A stretch of 7,513 nt of DNA from Synergistales bacterium. GTDB taxonomy: Bacteria; Synergistota; Synergistia; Synergistales; Aminobacteriaceae. Within the stretch, counting starts at the first letter, position 1, and the number at the start of each line of letters is the position of its first letter. The notes beneath the pieces were generated by a model. The model was not told the origin of the DNA. It did no database searches and saw nothing but the letters and a program-made list of their open reading frames with translations. The translations under genes and the position numbers were made by a program. Location of the stretch: NCBI GenBank assembly GCA_025997955.1, contig BNVH01000115.1, positions 1-7,513 on the forward strand, read 5' to 3'. Positions 1 to 5,592 of this stretch are shown here, one piece after another.

Positions 1-279
1 ACCTAATAGAACGATTAGAACATCATCAGGAATCAGTATTGGCGTTTCTAAGAAAAAAGGAAGTTCCGTTCACTAACAACCAAGCGGAACAGGATATACG
101 CATGACCAAAGTTAAGATGAAGATATCGGGATGCTTTCGGACTAAAGAAGGAGCCAGCATATTCGCGCGAATCAGAGCCGCTATGTCTACCATACAGAAA
201 CAAGGTAGAAAAGTATTCGCCAGTCTTCAGTCTGTTTTTATGGGCGTTCCTCTTAGCCTGTCAAGTCCTGAGTAGTTAC
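1..279 (+). mobile_element. 3' end of an IS66-family insertion sequence (left copy)
   Basis: The sequence up to about 279 matches the reverse complement of 7352-7513 with 5 mismatches over the 162 bp that both copies show. The match runs through the transposase stop codon and ends within one base of TTAC at 276-279. IS66-family elements typically begin GTAA and end TTAC, so 279 is the likely inner end of the element, with the transposase stop lying inside the terminal inverted repeat (inner strand begins GTAACTACTCAGG). The 8 bases 280-287 would be one copy of this element's target duplication. The partner copy lies outside the window, so this cannot be tested here. The rest of the element extends off the left edge. 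Confidence 0.85.
3..275 (+). CDS. tnpC: IS66-family transposase, C-terminal fragment (5' truncated by window edge)
   Basis: The frame is open from base 3 with no start codon needed, so this is the 3' part of a gene that begins off the window; the TTG at 39 is not a true start. The 90 visible residues contain the hallmark IS66 block: FTNNQAEQDIRMTKVKMKIS followed by GCFRTKEG. In this family the segment carries the last acidic residue (Glu of NNxAE) of the DDE catalytic triad. The following helix (FARIRAAMSTIQKQG) is the usual C-terminal end. The gene stops with TAG at 273-275, four bases before the element's end. The first two Asp residues of the triad and the tnpA/tnpB accessory genes would lie to the left. 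Whether the full element is intact cannot be seen. The family assignment is secure from the motif. Confidence 0.92.
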   Translation, partial: LIERLEHHQESVLAFLRKKEVPFTNNQAEQDIRMTKVKMKISGCFRTKEGASIFARIRAAMSTIQKQGRKVFASLQSVFMGVPLSLSSPE

Positions 280-466
280 GTAAAAACAAAAAATGCAAAG
301 AGACGACGATGAAAATGGCTTAAAACGCACCTTAAACCGGATATTTTATAACTAAAAAATCAAAAAACTTAATTTCCTGAAAATTTTATATCTGTTTCCA
401 GGTTTGGCGCGCAGAAATGTGGGTTTTCGGAGGTTGCCTATAAAAGAAAGTGGGTTAAAACACGAA

Positions 467-1462
467 ATGATAAAGTCACAAGTTACGACAGTGAAAGTTT
501 CTGTAATTATCCCAGTCTATAATGTCGAAAAGTACTTTGATAGATGTATGGACAGCGTTTTATCGCAAACTTTTACCGACTTTGAATGTATCCTGGTTGA
601 CGATTGCTCCACCGACAACTGCCCCACGCTTTGCGACAAATACGCCAAGAAAGATGTACGAGTAAGCGTGATTCACAACGAAGCGAATAAAAACTTGGCT
701 ATTTCTCGAAAAATTGGTTTAGACAAGTCTTGCGGTAAGTACATACAGTTTATTGATAGTGATGATTGGATAGAACCTGATATGCTTGAGAGTATGTACA
801 ACAATGCAGTTGGCGGTGATTTCGATATTGTTTGGTGCGATTACTGGAGAGATAACATCGGAAGAAGCTTTTATCGCAATCAGGATGTTTGCGGCTTAGA
901 TAAAATAGATATAATAAAGCTTATTTGCTTTGCAAAGAACGAAGGTTTTGTTGGCGGCTATACATGGAATAAATTGTTTGCAAGAGACGTTCTAAAGCGG
1001 GTGCGGTTTTCAGCCGCGAATATGTGGGAAGACATGGTTATAGTTATTCAAGCCATTTATTACGCGCGAAAAATCGGCTATATCCACAAAGCCTTTAATC
1101 ATTATTGCCATAACCCGGAATCGCTCTGCAGAGCAAAAGGCAGGAAGCTTGTCTCTTGGAAAGAGCGGTTTGTCAATTTCTCCGTTATTATTGAGTTCTT
1201 GCTTGAGAAATACGGCATAGACGAGCTTGAGCCTGACTTGTATGACAGAGTGAACAGAATGAAACAACAATGCATGCGCGACAAAGATTTAGTGAGCGGC
1301 GAATGGATGAAGATGATTCCCGAATCTAACAAGCATATTTTACGAAAAAGTTATGACGCCGCGCGCGTGGATAGGATATGTATGTGGTTTGCGTCAAAGG
1401 GCTTTATTCTGCCGTACAAATTGTTTGATATTATAAAGCCTCATTATTATTCTAAAGAATAA
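467..1462 (+). CDS. Family 2 (GT-A fold) glycosyltransferase
   Basis: This gene encodes a 331-residue inverting-type glycosyltransferase, expected to act at the cytoplasmic membrane face and add one sugar to a growing surface polysaccharide. Residues 11-19 (VSVIIPVYN) are the classic GT2 opening. The nucleotide-binding Asp pair is D45-D46 (ILVDDCSTD), and the metal-binding DxD is in FIDSDDW (97-101). The usual NxGLSxARNxGL motif is degenerate here (NKNLAISRKIGL, 74-85). The C-terminal half (WEDM and following) resembles capsule and exopolysaccharide GT2 enzymes. No membrane segment is evident. I chose ATG 467, which places VSVIIPVYN ten residues in. The frame is open upstream to TTG 404, but the extra 21 residues are basic and not GT-like. 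The ribosome site (AGAAAGTGG, 444-452) is weak. The 187 bp from the IS66 end to the start hold no recognisable gene or convincing promoter. GC is clearly higher than in the - strand genes (32/60 at 601-660 against 11/60 at 4741-4800), suggesting separate acquisition. Donor and acceptor sugars cannot be inferred. Confidence 0.9.
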   Translation: MIKSQVTTVKVSVIIPVYNVEKYFDRCMDSVLSQTFTDFECILVDDCSTDNCPTLCDKYAKKDVRVSVIHNEANKNLAISRKIGLDKSCGKYIQFIDSDDWIEPDMLESMYNNAVGGDFDIVWCDYWRDNIGRSFYRNQDVCGLDKIDIIKLICFAKNEGFVGGYTWNKLFARDVLKRVRFSAANMWEDMVIVIQAIYYARKIGYIHKAFNHYCHNPESLCRAKGRKLVSWKERFVNFSVIIEFLLEKYGIDELEPDLYDRVNRMKQQCMRDKDLVSGEWMKMIPESNKHILRKSYDAARVDRICMWFASKGFILPYKLFDIIKPHYYSKE

Positions 1463-2708
1463 GCTCATTTATTTTATTAAGGACTTCACGATAATATCCG
1501 CTTTGATAGTGAGAAGGGGATTGACCCATTGGATTACGCGGGTCACTTTTCCATTGAGTATTTCTCATATCTACATATTTTGCGCTAGGCATTTCTTTCA
1601 ACAATATTTTATCTAGTTTGTCCCAGATTTTATTGCTCCATCTTATCCAATCAAAATTAGCCCAATTATCAATTCTTCCTGTTTCTTCGTCAATTTTTGA
1701 TTCACAAAATCTTCCACCGACCAGAATAAAGTTTTTTTCCAGATTTCTCTTTTTCAGTTCACCAATAAAATTATGCATGCTTAACCGGTATAGATTTTCA
1801 TGTTCTTGAGTTCCCGGATTTATGATTTTACAGTTTGCAAATTTTCTTTTATAGATTGAACGGCCAAAATATGTGTTATATGTCAAATATTTATTATCGG
1901 ATAACTGAATTATAGACCTTGAAGCGTCAATATAATTATCCATAATCAAATAATCAGGTTTGACTTTATCTAATCTATTAAAAAAATCCTTCTTAAACTC
2001 TATTTCAATATACCTAAAAACCTCGTCTGTTGTTAAATCTTTTATTGATAAATAGTCTTTATCTTCTATTGGTTCAGACATCACAGAAATGACGGAATTA
2101 TGGAAGGCGGTATAAGCGACATGATAAAAACGCTTATAATCTGGATTAAAAAAGGGGTCGGATTTGAATACGCTTCTGGAAAAACATGTACCGAACACGG
2201 CAACGTTCAGAGGCAGTCTTTCAGTATTCACTTTTTGGGGCTGAGCCGATAAATCTGTTTTTTTGTTAAAAAAGGTTAAAAGAAAATCTTCGGTTTCCTT
2301 ATCTTCAAAATTAAGAATATCAAGTTTTTGCCCTTTTTTTATAACTTCAAAAATTATTTCATTATTATAATTTATCTGAATACTGAGAATATGACTTTGA
2401 TTTTTATAAATTTCATGAAGATTTTCAAAATCCCCCGCTATCTCATAAGGCATTCTTATATAATCGTCGCTTATGGACAGTTTTAACCGAACATCATTTA
2501 CGGCACCGTTAAGCAAGGCGTTTATTCCATCATTGTTTATATAAATGCAATTTGTGATAGAATCTATTGAAAGACTATAAACATTAGGAATGTGCCGATT
2601 ACAGTCCTCAAGCCACACATATCTAAAGCCTTCTCCGGCATAATGAATCTTAATAGAATTAAAATTAAAATCATAATTTATCTCAGTGATTATAATTTTA
2701 TTTTTCAT
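1452..2708 (-). CDS. DUF6270-domain protein (SGNH-hydrolase-like, polysaccharide-locus protein)
   Basis: The 418-residue product has two parts. Residues 1 to about 160 are strand-rich and match no family I recognise. Residues 168-410 look like DUF6270, found in capsule and teichoic-acid-type loci: LNVAVFGTCFSRSVF (167-181), then H...SVISVMSEP (203-213), PDYLIMDNYIDAS (251-263) and SPSHYQSGYYREVL (397-410). The GTC-x-SR start after a hydrophobic strand and the late His in a SPxHY context resemble the first and last blocks of SGNH/GDSL-type folds, so an acyl-ester hydrolase or transferase role on glycans is possible but unproven. There is no signal peptide, so a cytoplasmic location is likely. 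ATG 2708 is the only possible upstream start, because an in-frame TAA follows at 2714-2712. An AGGAG (2730-2726) sits 17 nt before it, which is long for a ribosome site. The gene lies 87 bp after the phosphatase gene and its last 11 bp overlap the convergent glycosyltransferase gene. Confidence 0.75.
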   Translation of the reverse strand: MKNKIIITEINYDFNFNSIKIHYAGEGFRYVWLEDCNRHIPNVYSLSIDSITNCIYINNDGINALLNGAVNDVRLKLSISDDYIRMPYEIAGDFENLHEIYKNQSHILSIQINYNNEIIFEVIKKGQKLDILNFEDKETEDFLLTFFNKKTDLSAQPQKVNTERLPLNVAVFGTCFSRSVFKSDPFFNPDYKRFYHVAYTAFHNSVISVMSEPIEDKDYLSIKDLTTDEVFRYIEIEFKKDFFNRLDKVKPDYLIMDNYIDASRSIIQLSDNKYLTYNTYFGRSIYKRKFANCKIINPGTQEHENLYRLSMHNFIGELKKRNLEKNFILVGGRFCESKIDEETGRIDNWANFDWIRWSNKIWDKLDKILLKEMPSAKYVDMRNTQWKSDPRNPMGQSPSHYQSGYYREVLNKINELIL

Positions 2709-2795
2709 AATTTATTCGCTTTACACTCCTGATGAGAAAGTCTTGTGAACCCAACAACGCTGATGTTTGGTTTCGCTGCAGGAGTCAGGTCAAAG

Positions 2796-3389
2796 TTACA
2801 GTGTGGCAATATCCAAAACAAAACCATCAAGAAAATTAACCCATTCACCAGCAATAATATCATAATCAACAAGTCTTAATACATAACCGATTCCAGCTAT
2901 AGTTCCAGATTGGCTTACGTAAAGAGTTATACCTCTGTTGATACAAGTTGATTTTATAAATTCTTCTGCCGTATCTTTCAGCATTATTGGAGGTCTTAGC
3001 GCATCATAATGTTTGCCTTTTTTCCATTGAGCATAAATCTCTCTATAATGGAAATTGACTTTTGAACACAATTCTTGGTATGCATCAATATCAAAAATTT
3101 GAATACCTGGAACTCCTAACTTGTTTGAAATTATGATATCATCTTCCATTGATGAAATAGTTTTATTTATAATCACAGCAGTTTGCACACATCTCATTTC
3201 TGGACTTGTGTAGATTTTTACAGGTATATTCAATCTTTTTAACTCATATCCAAAGTTTTCCGATTGAAAAATTCCATCTTGTGTGAGTAAACTTCCAAAA
3301 CATTCTGATTTTTCGCCATGACGAATAAACAATGCTATCATTGAATTTGGATTTAATCCAAATATGTTTTTTATTTTTTCAAGATTCAT
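2796..3389 (-). CDS. Histidine phosphatase superfamily protein with altered second catalytic His
   Basis: Residues here are numbered from the alternative ATG 3395 (199 aa); subtract 2 for the start preferred. The RHG signature with the nucleophilic His is R25-H26-G27 (FIRHGEKS). Next come LTxDGxxQ (37-44) and the phosphate-binding Arg block TSPEMRCVQTA (63-73, R68). In active members the second half has a conserved His in a xSHxxT context; here that segment reads YVSQSGTIAG and position 162 is Gln (CAA at 2912-2910). The enzyme may therefore be weak, altered or inactive. RHG-superfamily members act on phosphosugars or other phosphate esters, and a sugar-phosphate substrate would fit the adjacent SIS isomerase gene, which its start overlaps by 11 bp (ATG 3389) or 17 bp (ATG 3395). 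I prefer ATG 3389 because AGGA at 3399-3396 lies 6 nt before it but directly abuts ATG 3395. There is no signal peptide, so it should be cytoplasmic. Confidence 0.85.
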   Translation of the reverse strand: MNLEKIKNIFGLNPNSMIALFIRHGEKSECFGSLLTQDGIFQSENFGYELKRLNIPVKIYTSPEMRCVQTAVIINKTISSMEDDIIISNKLGVPGIQIFDIDAYQELCSKVNFHYREIYAQWKKGKHYDALRPPIMLKDTAEEFIKSTCINRGITLYVSQSGTIAGIGYVLRLVDYDIIAGEWVNFLDGFVLDIATL

Positions 3390-3972
3390 TTTCATTCCTA
3401 AATTTAGATTTCAAAACACTCATAATCAAATGATTGAATAGCAAATGAATATCTTCAGAAATTCGCATATCATCTATATCCGCATGAAGATTGTAATCAG
3501 CTATTTGTTTCAGTTTTCCACCATCAAATCCAGTTATTCCTATTACTGTATTCCCATTTATTTTTGCGTATTCCACTGCTTTAATAATATTTTTAGAATT
3601 GCCACCTCCTGATATTGCAATTACTACATCATTTTCTGAAAGTCTGTCTTTTAATTGTTGCATGAAAATTTCATCATAGGAAAAATCGTTTGCAATGGCT
3701 GTAATAGTAGCGACATTATCTGACAAACAGAAAAATTTGAATTTTTTGTTTGAATATTCTGATATACCTTGATTAAAGTCATTCTGCATATGGGAAGCTG
3801 TTGTTGCTGACCCTCCATTTCCAAAAACATATATAATTCCATCAGAATACAGTGTTTCTATCAAAACTTCGATAACATTCGATATTGCTTCTATGTCGAT
3901 TTTTTTCAAAGTATCAATGACTTTTTCTATGTATTTTTTTGCATCATTATTGTAATTGCAATTTACATTCAT
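3379..3972 (-). CDS. SIS-domain sugar-phosphate isomerase, GmhA (phosphoheptose isomerase)-like
   Basis: At 197 residues this is close to GmhA (about 192). The family isomerises sedoheptulose 7-phosphate to D-glycero-D-manno-heptose 7-phosphate, the first step to ADP- or GDP-heptose. Visible blocks are the phosphate-binding GNGGSATTASHM (51-62), LSDNVATITAIANDFSYDEIF (starting at 83), ISGGGNS (120-126, usually ISTSGNS), ITGFDGGKL (146-154) and the C-terminal SEDIHLLFNH (172-181). H61, H176 and H181 align with conserved GmhA His residues. The catalytic Glu of the AEEL segment of E. coli GmhA corresponds to D65 (MQNDF), and Gln172 appears to be Glu here (E173). This variant may isomerise another ketose phosphate, or be a DiaA-like non-enzymatic SIS protein. 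The start is ATG 3972, with GGGGG 9 nt upstream and AGGAAG closer. The gene overlaps the phosphatase gene, suggesting linked expression. No heptose kinase, GmhB or heptose nucleotidyltransferase is in the window. Confidence 0.82.
   Translation of the reverse strand: MNVNCNYNNDAKKYIEKVIDTLKKIDIEAISNVIEVLIETLYSDGIIYVFGNGGSATTASHMQNDFNQGISEYSNKKFKFFCLSDNVATITAIANDFSYDEIFMQQLKDRLSENDVVIAISGGGNSKNIIKAVEYAKINGNTVIGITGFDGGKLKQIADYNLHADIDDMRISEDIHLLFNHLIMSVLKSKFRNENES
3396..3399 (-). promoter_or_regulatory. Ribosome binding site deciding the phosphatase start
   Basis: On the - strand the sequence reads TAGGAATGAAAATG. AGGA touches the first ATG (3395) but has a 6-nt spacing to the second (3389), so initiation at 3389 is favoured. 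The site lies inside the end of the SIS-isomerase gene, consistent with translational coupling of the two proteins. Confidence 0.5.
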
Positions 3973-4034
3973 CTTCCTTTTCCCCCATTATACTCAGCAC
4001 ACATTAAAATTGCGCTAAGAAATCCTGTAGTCAC
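3969..4034 (-). CDS. Possible 21-codon ORF coupled to the SIS gene (GTG start)
   Basis: GTG 4034 opens a short frame beginning VTTGFLSAILMCAEY and ending with TGA that overlaps the SIS-isomerase start as ATGA (3972-3969), a typical coupling arrangement. A perfect AAAAGGAGGT lies upstream at 4057-4048, but 13 nt from the GTG, which is long. The frame is open a little further upstream (to codon AAG), so the stretch could equally be the 3' remnant of a lost operon gene. No family is recognised. Confidence 0.22.
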   Translation of the reverse strand: MTTGFLSAILMCAEYNGGKGR

Positions 4035-4346
4035 AAGATGGAGATATACCTCCTTTTATCGGACAATCAATATCACTTAGCCATTTTGTTTTCCTCATAT
4101 CAATACACACTGCATTAGTACTTCTTCTTTGTTGATTATCGTATCACAAAGTATGCCTCCACGTAAAATGTATTTATTTCACCATGTCAGCATACCGCTG
4201 ATTCTTGGAACAGTAAAAACACTTTCAGAACGTCCAGATACTGGCTACAGGAGCTATTTCTGACACTGAAGGTGTTCAAAATAACATCATTTTATTCAGA
4301 TAAAGTCTGGTTTGATGGGGCTTTTTATTCCGTTCGGTATTATCTA
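3973..4346. other. 374-bp gap between SIS gene and nucleotidyltransferase-like gene
   Basis: This is the only long stretch without an intact gene. Its right part (about 4153-4340) reads as a decayed transposase on the + strand. Its left part holds two short - strand frames, the GTG frame coupled to the SIS gene and a 27-codon frame at 4098-4015 (starts MRKTKWLSDIDCP), which overlap in different frames. Both could be pieces of one frameshifted former gene, but neither matches a family I know. A TATAAT at 3992-3987 has no fitting -35 box. No clear terminator stem followed by a T-run was found, so transcription may or may not pass from the nucleotidyltransferase-like gene to the SIS gene. Confidence 0.6.
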
Positions 4347-4352
4347 TCATAA
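4153..4352 (+). pseudogene. Frameshifted remnant of a DDE transposase (IS1595-like)
   Basis: Pieces of one transposase-like sequence appear in three + strand frames. The frame from 4153 gives a stretch containing LFHHVSIPLILG. The frame at 4209 gives NSKNTFRTSRYWLQELFLTL. The frame at 4268 gives EGVQNNIIL. From about 4296 the second frame resumes with SDKVWFDGAFYSVRYYLS and stops at 4350-4352. Joined, this resembles the RYWL..LF..LEG.Q..I.L...VW.DE.(F/Y) core of IS1595/ISXO2-type transposases, with the catalytic Asp in WFD. Two compensating frameshifts and the missing N- and C-terminal parts mark it as dead. It lies opposite to the surrounding operon, and its last bases overlap the stop codon of the nucleotidyltransferase-like gene. 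The family name is from memory of the motif and is moderately sure; that it is transposase debris is more sure. Confidence 0.5.
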
Positions 4353-5285
4353 TTTTTCTAAGCCCTCTTGGATCATTTGTGTCAATTTATTTTTTGATAA
4401 AATTATCGTTTCAATATTTGTTGTTTTTCCCCAATCTGAATTCAAAATCTGATTCATTTCATCAAATAAAAACTTTTTGCAACAACGAGTGCTAAGTGCT
4501 ATACCTCTTGAATGAAGCGATAGTTCTATTCTATTCCAATAAAAGATAAAAGAAATAAAGGATTCTTTTAATCTTGTCAAATATTCCATACCAAATAGAT
4601 ATATCAAAGATTCATTATTCCAAAGCATATTCATATTCATTGAATATGAATCACTTAAATGTACAATTTTTCTTAACTTCGCAATAAACGTATAAAATTC
4701 AACAATACCATCATGTTTTAAAATTCTTTTAACATCAGAAATAGAAAAATTTTCATATAATTTAGAATCATTTAATTTAAACTGATATCCTTCACAAATG
4801 TCATACTTTTCCTCCAATTTTGATAAATCAAACAAGAAATCATGCTCTGTTGTATTTTCCAAAATTTCAATTGAATATAAACAATCTATATTAATTTTCT
4901 TTTTGTATTTTTCTTCATAACCTGTAATCAAAGATTCATAGTCGCGAACATTTTTTATGTTTGTAAGATTCTCAATAAGTGTTTCTGGTCCACACTTATA
5001 ATCAACGAAGTTTCCTTCATCAAAAATAAGTCTATAATGATTGTCTTTTTCTGTTAAAGAATTGAATTCTGAAATTTCTGGATAGTGTTGAAAATTGCCA
5101 TGAACATGGTCTATACTAAATCCAAATATTTCGGCCAGAGTATAATCAATTATTTCTTCTGCACATTCGTAATTTTCTGTTTTATGTTCGTCATAGCAAA
5201 TTGTAAAATCAATATCGCTAAATATTCGCTCAGTATTTTTTACGAAGCTCCCAAATTCCGCCATTAGGGCATCAGTGCAATGCAT
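4347..5285 (-). CDS. C-terminal fragment of the split gene, carrying the nucleotidyltransferase motif
   Basis: This 312-residue frame opens at ATG 5285, which lies inside the inverted duplication. Its first seven residues (MHCTDAL) come from duplicated DNA, and native sequence begins at residue 8 (ATG 5264, MAEFGSF). It holds the nucleotidyltransferase signature: GSF, nine residues, SDIDF, then FVDYKC about 70 residues later, followed by an Asp/Lys-rich helical region. No Shine-Dalgarno sequence precedes either ATG, so expression would need re-initiation. The helix that normally packs before the GS motif is missing. The function in the locus is unknown. GC is very low (11/60 at 4741-4800). 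Confidence 0.65.
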   Translation of the reverse strand: MHCTDALMAEFGSFVKNTERIFSDIDFTICYDEHKTENYECAEEIIDYTLAEIFGFSIDHVHGNFQHYPEISEFNSLTEKDNHYRLIFDEGNFVDYKCGPETLIENLTNIKNVRDYESLITGYEEKYKKKINIDCLYSIEILENTTEHDFLFDLSKLEEKYDICEGYQFKLNDSKLYENFSISDVKRILKHDGIVEFYTFIAKLRKIVHLSDSYSMNMNMLWNNESLIYLFGMEYLTRLKESFISFIFYWNRIELSLHSRGIALSTRCCKKFLFDEMNQILNSDWGKTTNIETIILSKNKLTQMIQEGLEKL

Positions 5286-5352
5286 GCTGAAAGAAGTAAT
5301 ATCATATTATAGAAATTATCTTCCCAATGAACTTCTTATGGCGGAATTTGGG
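5250..5352. repeat. Second, nested 15-bp inverted repeat at the same site
   Basis: cccaaattccgccat at 5250-5264 is the exact reverse complement of 5338-5352. It adjoins the left 63-bp arm and overlaps the right arm by five bases (CCCAA/TTGGG). Together the two repeats show that + strand 5265-5352 is a complete inverted copy of an 88-bp stretch of the gene. Its first 63 bp survive in normal orientation at 5410-5348 and its last 15 bp at 5264-5250. Ten middle bases exist only in the inverted copy. Confidence 0.9.
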
Positions 5353-5410
5353 AAGATAATTTCTATAATATGATATTACTTCTTTCAGCATGCATTGCAC
5401 TGATGCCCTA
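5265..5410. repeat. Perfect 63-bp inverted repeat with 20-bp loop
   Basis: The left arm 5265-5327 is the exact reverse complement of the right arm 5348-5410; the loop is 5328-5347. The outer ends stop abruptly (5264 and 5411 do not pair). The right arm is in coding register with the upstream fragment of the nucleotidyltransferase-like gene; the left arm is an inverted copy that breaks the frame. As RNA or single strand it would form a very stable long hairpin. Confidence 0.97.
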
Positions 5411-5586
5411 TATTCATCGCGGAATTTCTGATATCTATCAATATTTCCATCAAATGAAACAGGTTTTAAAATACCATAATACTCAAAAAGATTATTCTTT
5501 TGAGTTTCGAAGAAACTTTGCTTATTAATAATAAACGAATTAAAATCGTGATATGAAACAATATTCCTTGCATCGAAGATAATCAT
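5302..5586 (-). CDS. N-terminal fragment of the split nucleotidyltransferase-like gene
   Basis: This 94-residue frame is the 5' part of the broken gene. Residues 1-79 are native-looking, including a long charged helix (RYQKFRDEYRASVQCMLKEV). From residue 80 (KFRHKK...) it reads the inverted duplication and stops at TGA 5304-5302, before any catalytic motif. Alone it would be a truncated protein without activity. It starts 6 bp after the carbamoyltransferase stop, with a good ribosome site (AAGGGG, 5602-5597). Confidence 0.6.
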   Translation of the reverse strand: MIIFDARNIVSYHDFNSFIINKQSFFETQKNNLFEYYGILKPVSFDGNIDRYQKFRDEYRASVQCMLKEVISYYRNYLPKFRHKKFIGKIISII

Positions 5587-5592
5587 TGATTT

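Larger units (their letters stand above)
4347..5586 (-). pseudogene. Nucleotidyltransferase-fold gene split by a 73-bp inverted duplication
   Basis: Two adjacent frames (5586-5302 and 5285-4347) appear to be one gene. Removing the 73-bp excess and reading the loop at 5328-5347 in the opposite orientation joins them in frame. The junction reads YLPNELLMAEFGSFV, giving 388 residues. In this restored protein a helical N-terminus (about 50-80) leads into a nucleotidyltransferase motif: G88-S89, then SDIDF with D100 and D102, and a candidate third acid D171 (FVDYKC). A mainly helical C-terminus to 388 follows. The pattern resembles GlnD/DUF294-type nucleotidyltransferases, but the substrate is unknown. 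The start ATG 5586 has AAGGGG 10 nt upstream, inside the end of the carbamoyltransferase gene, and the two genes are 6 bp apart, so they probably form one operon. As it stands the gene is frameshifted exactly where the GS motif begins. Confidence 0.75.

Noticed and set aside
39..275. A separate 78-residue gene starting at TTG 39
   Set aside because: The frame is open to the window edge and the residues before TTG 39 continue the transposase, so it is simply the 3' part of the IS66 transposase gene.
404..466. N-terminal extension of the glycosyltransferase from TTG 404
   Set aside because: The extra 21 residues are basic and unlike GT2 N-termini, TTG has no clear ribosome site, and ATG 467 places the VSVIIPVYN strand where the family has it.
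2748..2772. Imperfect 8-bp stem (AACCCAAC / GTTTGGTT) between the phosphatase and DUF6270 genes
   Set aside because: It has one mismatch, a 9-base loop and no T-run on either strand, so it does not look like an intrinsic terminator. The two genes may still be co-transcribed.
3987..3992. Perfect TATAAT on the - strand just upstream of the SIS gene
   Set aside because: It lies only 14 nt before the start codon, overlaps the possible short upstream frame, and no TTGACA-like box lies 16-18 bp further up. A transcript from it would begin inside the ribosome site.
5265..5410. The 63-bp inverted repeat as an invertible promoter, recombinase site, terminator or functional RNA hairpin
   Set aside because: It is inside a coding region and has no neighbouring recombinase gene. 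The template-switch reconstruction restores a complete reading frame with a known motif, which explains all of its parts.
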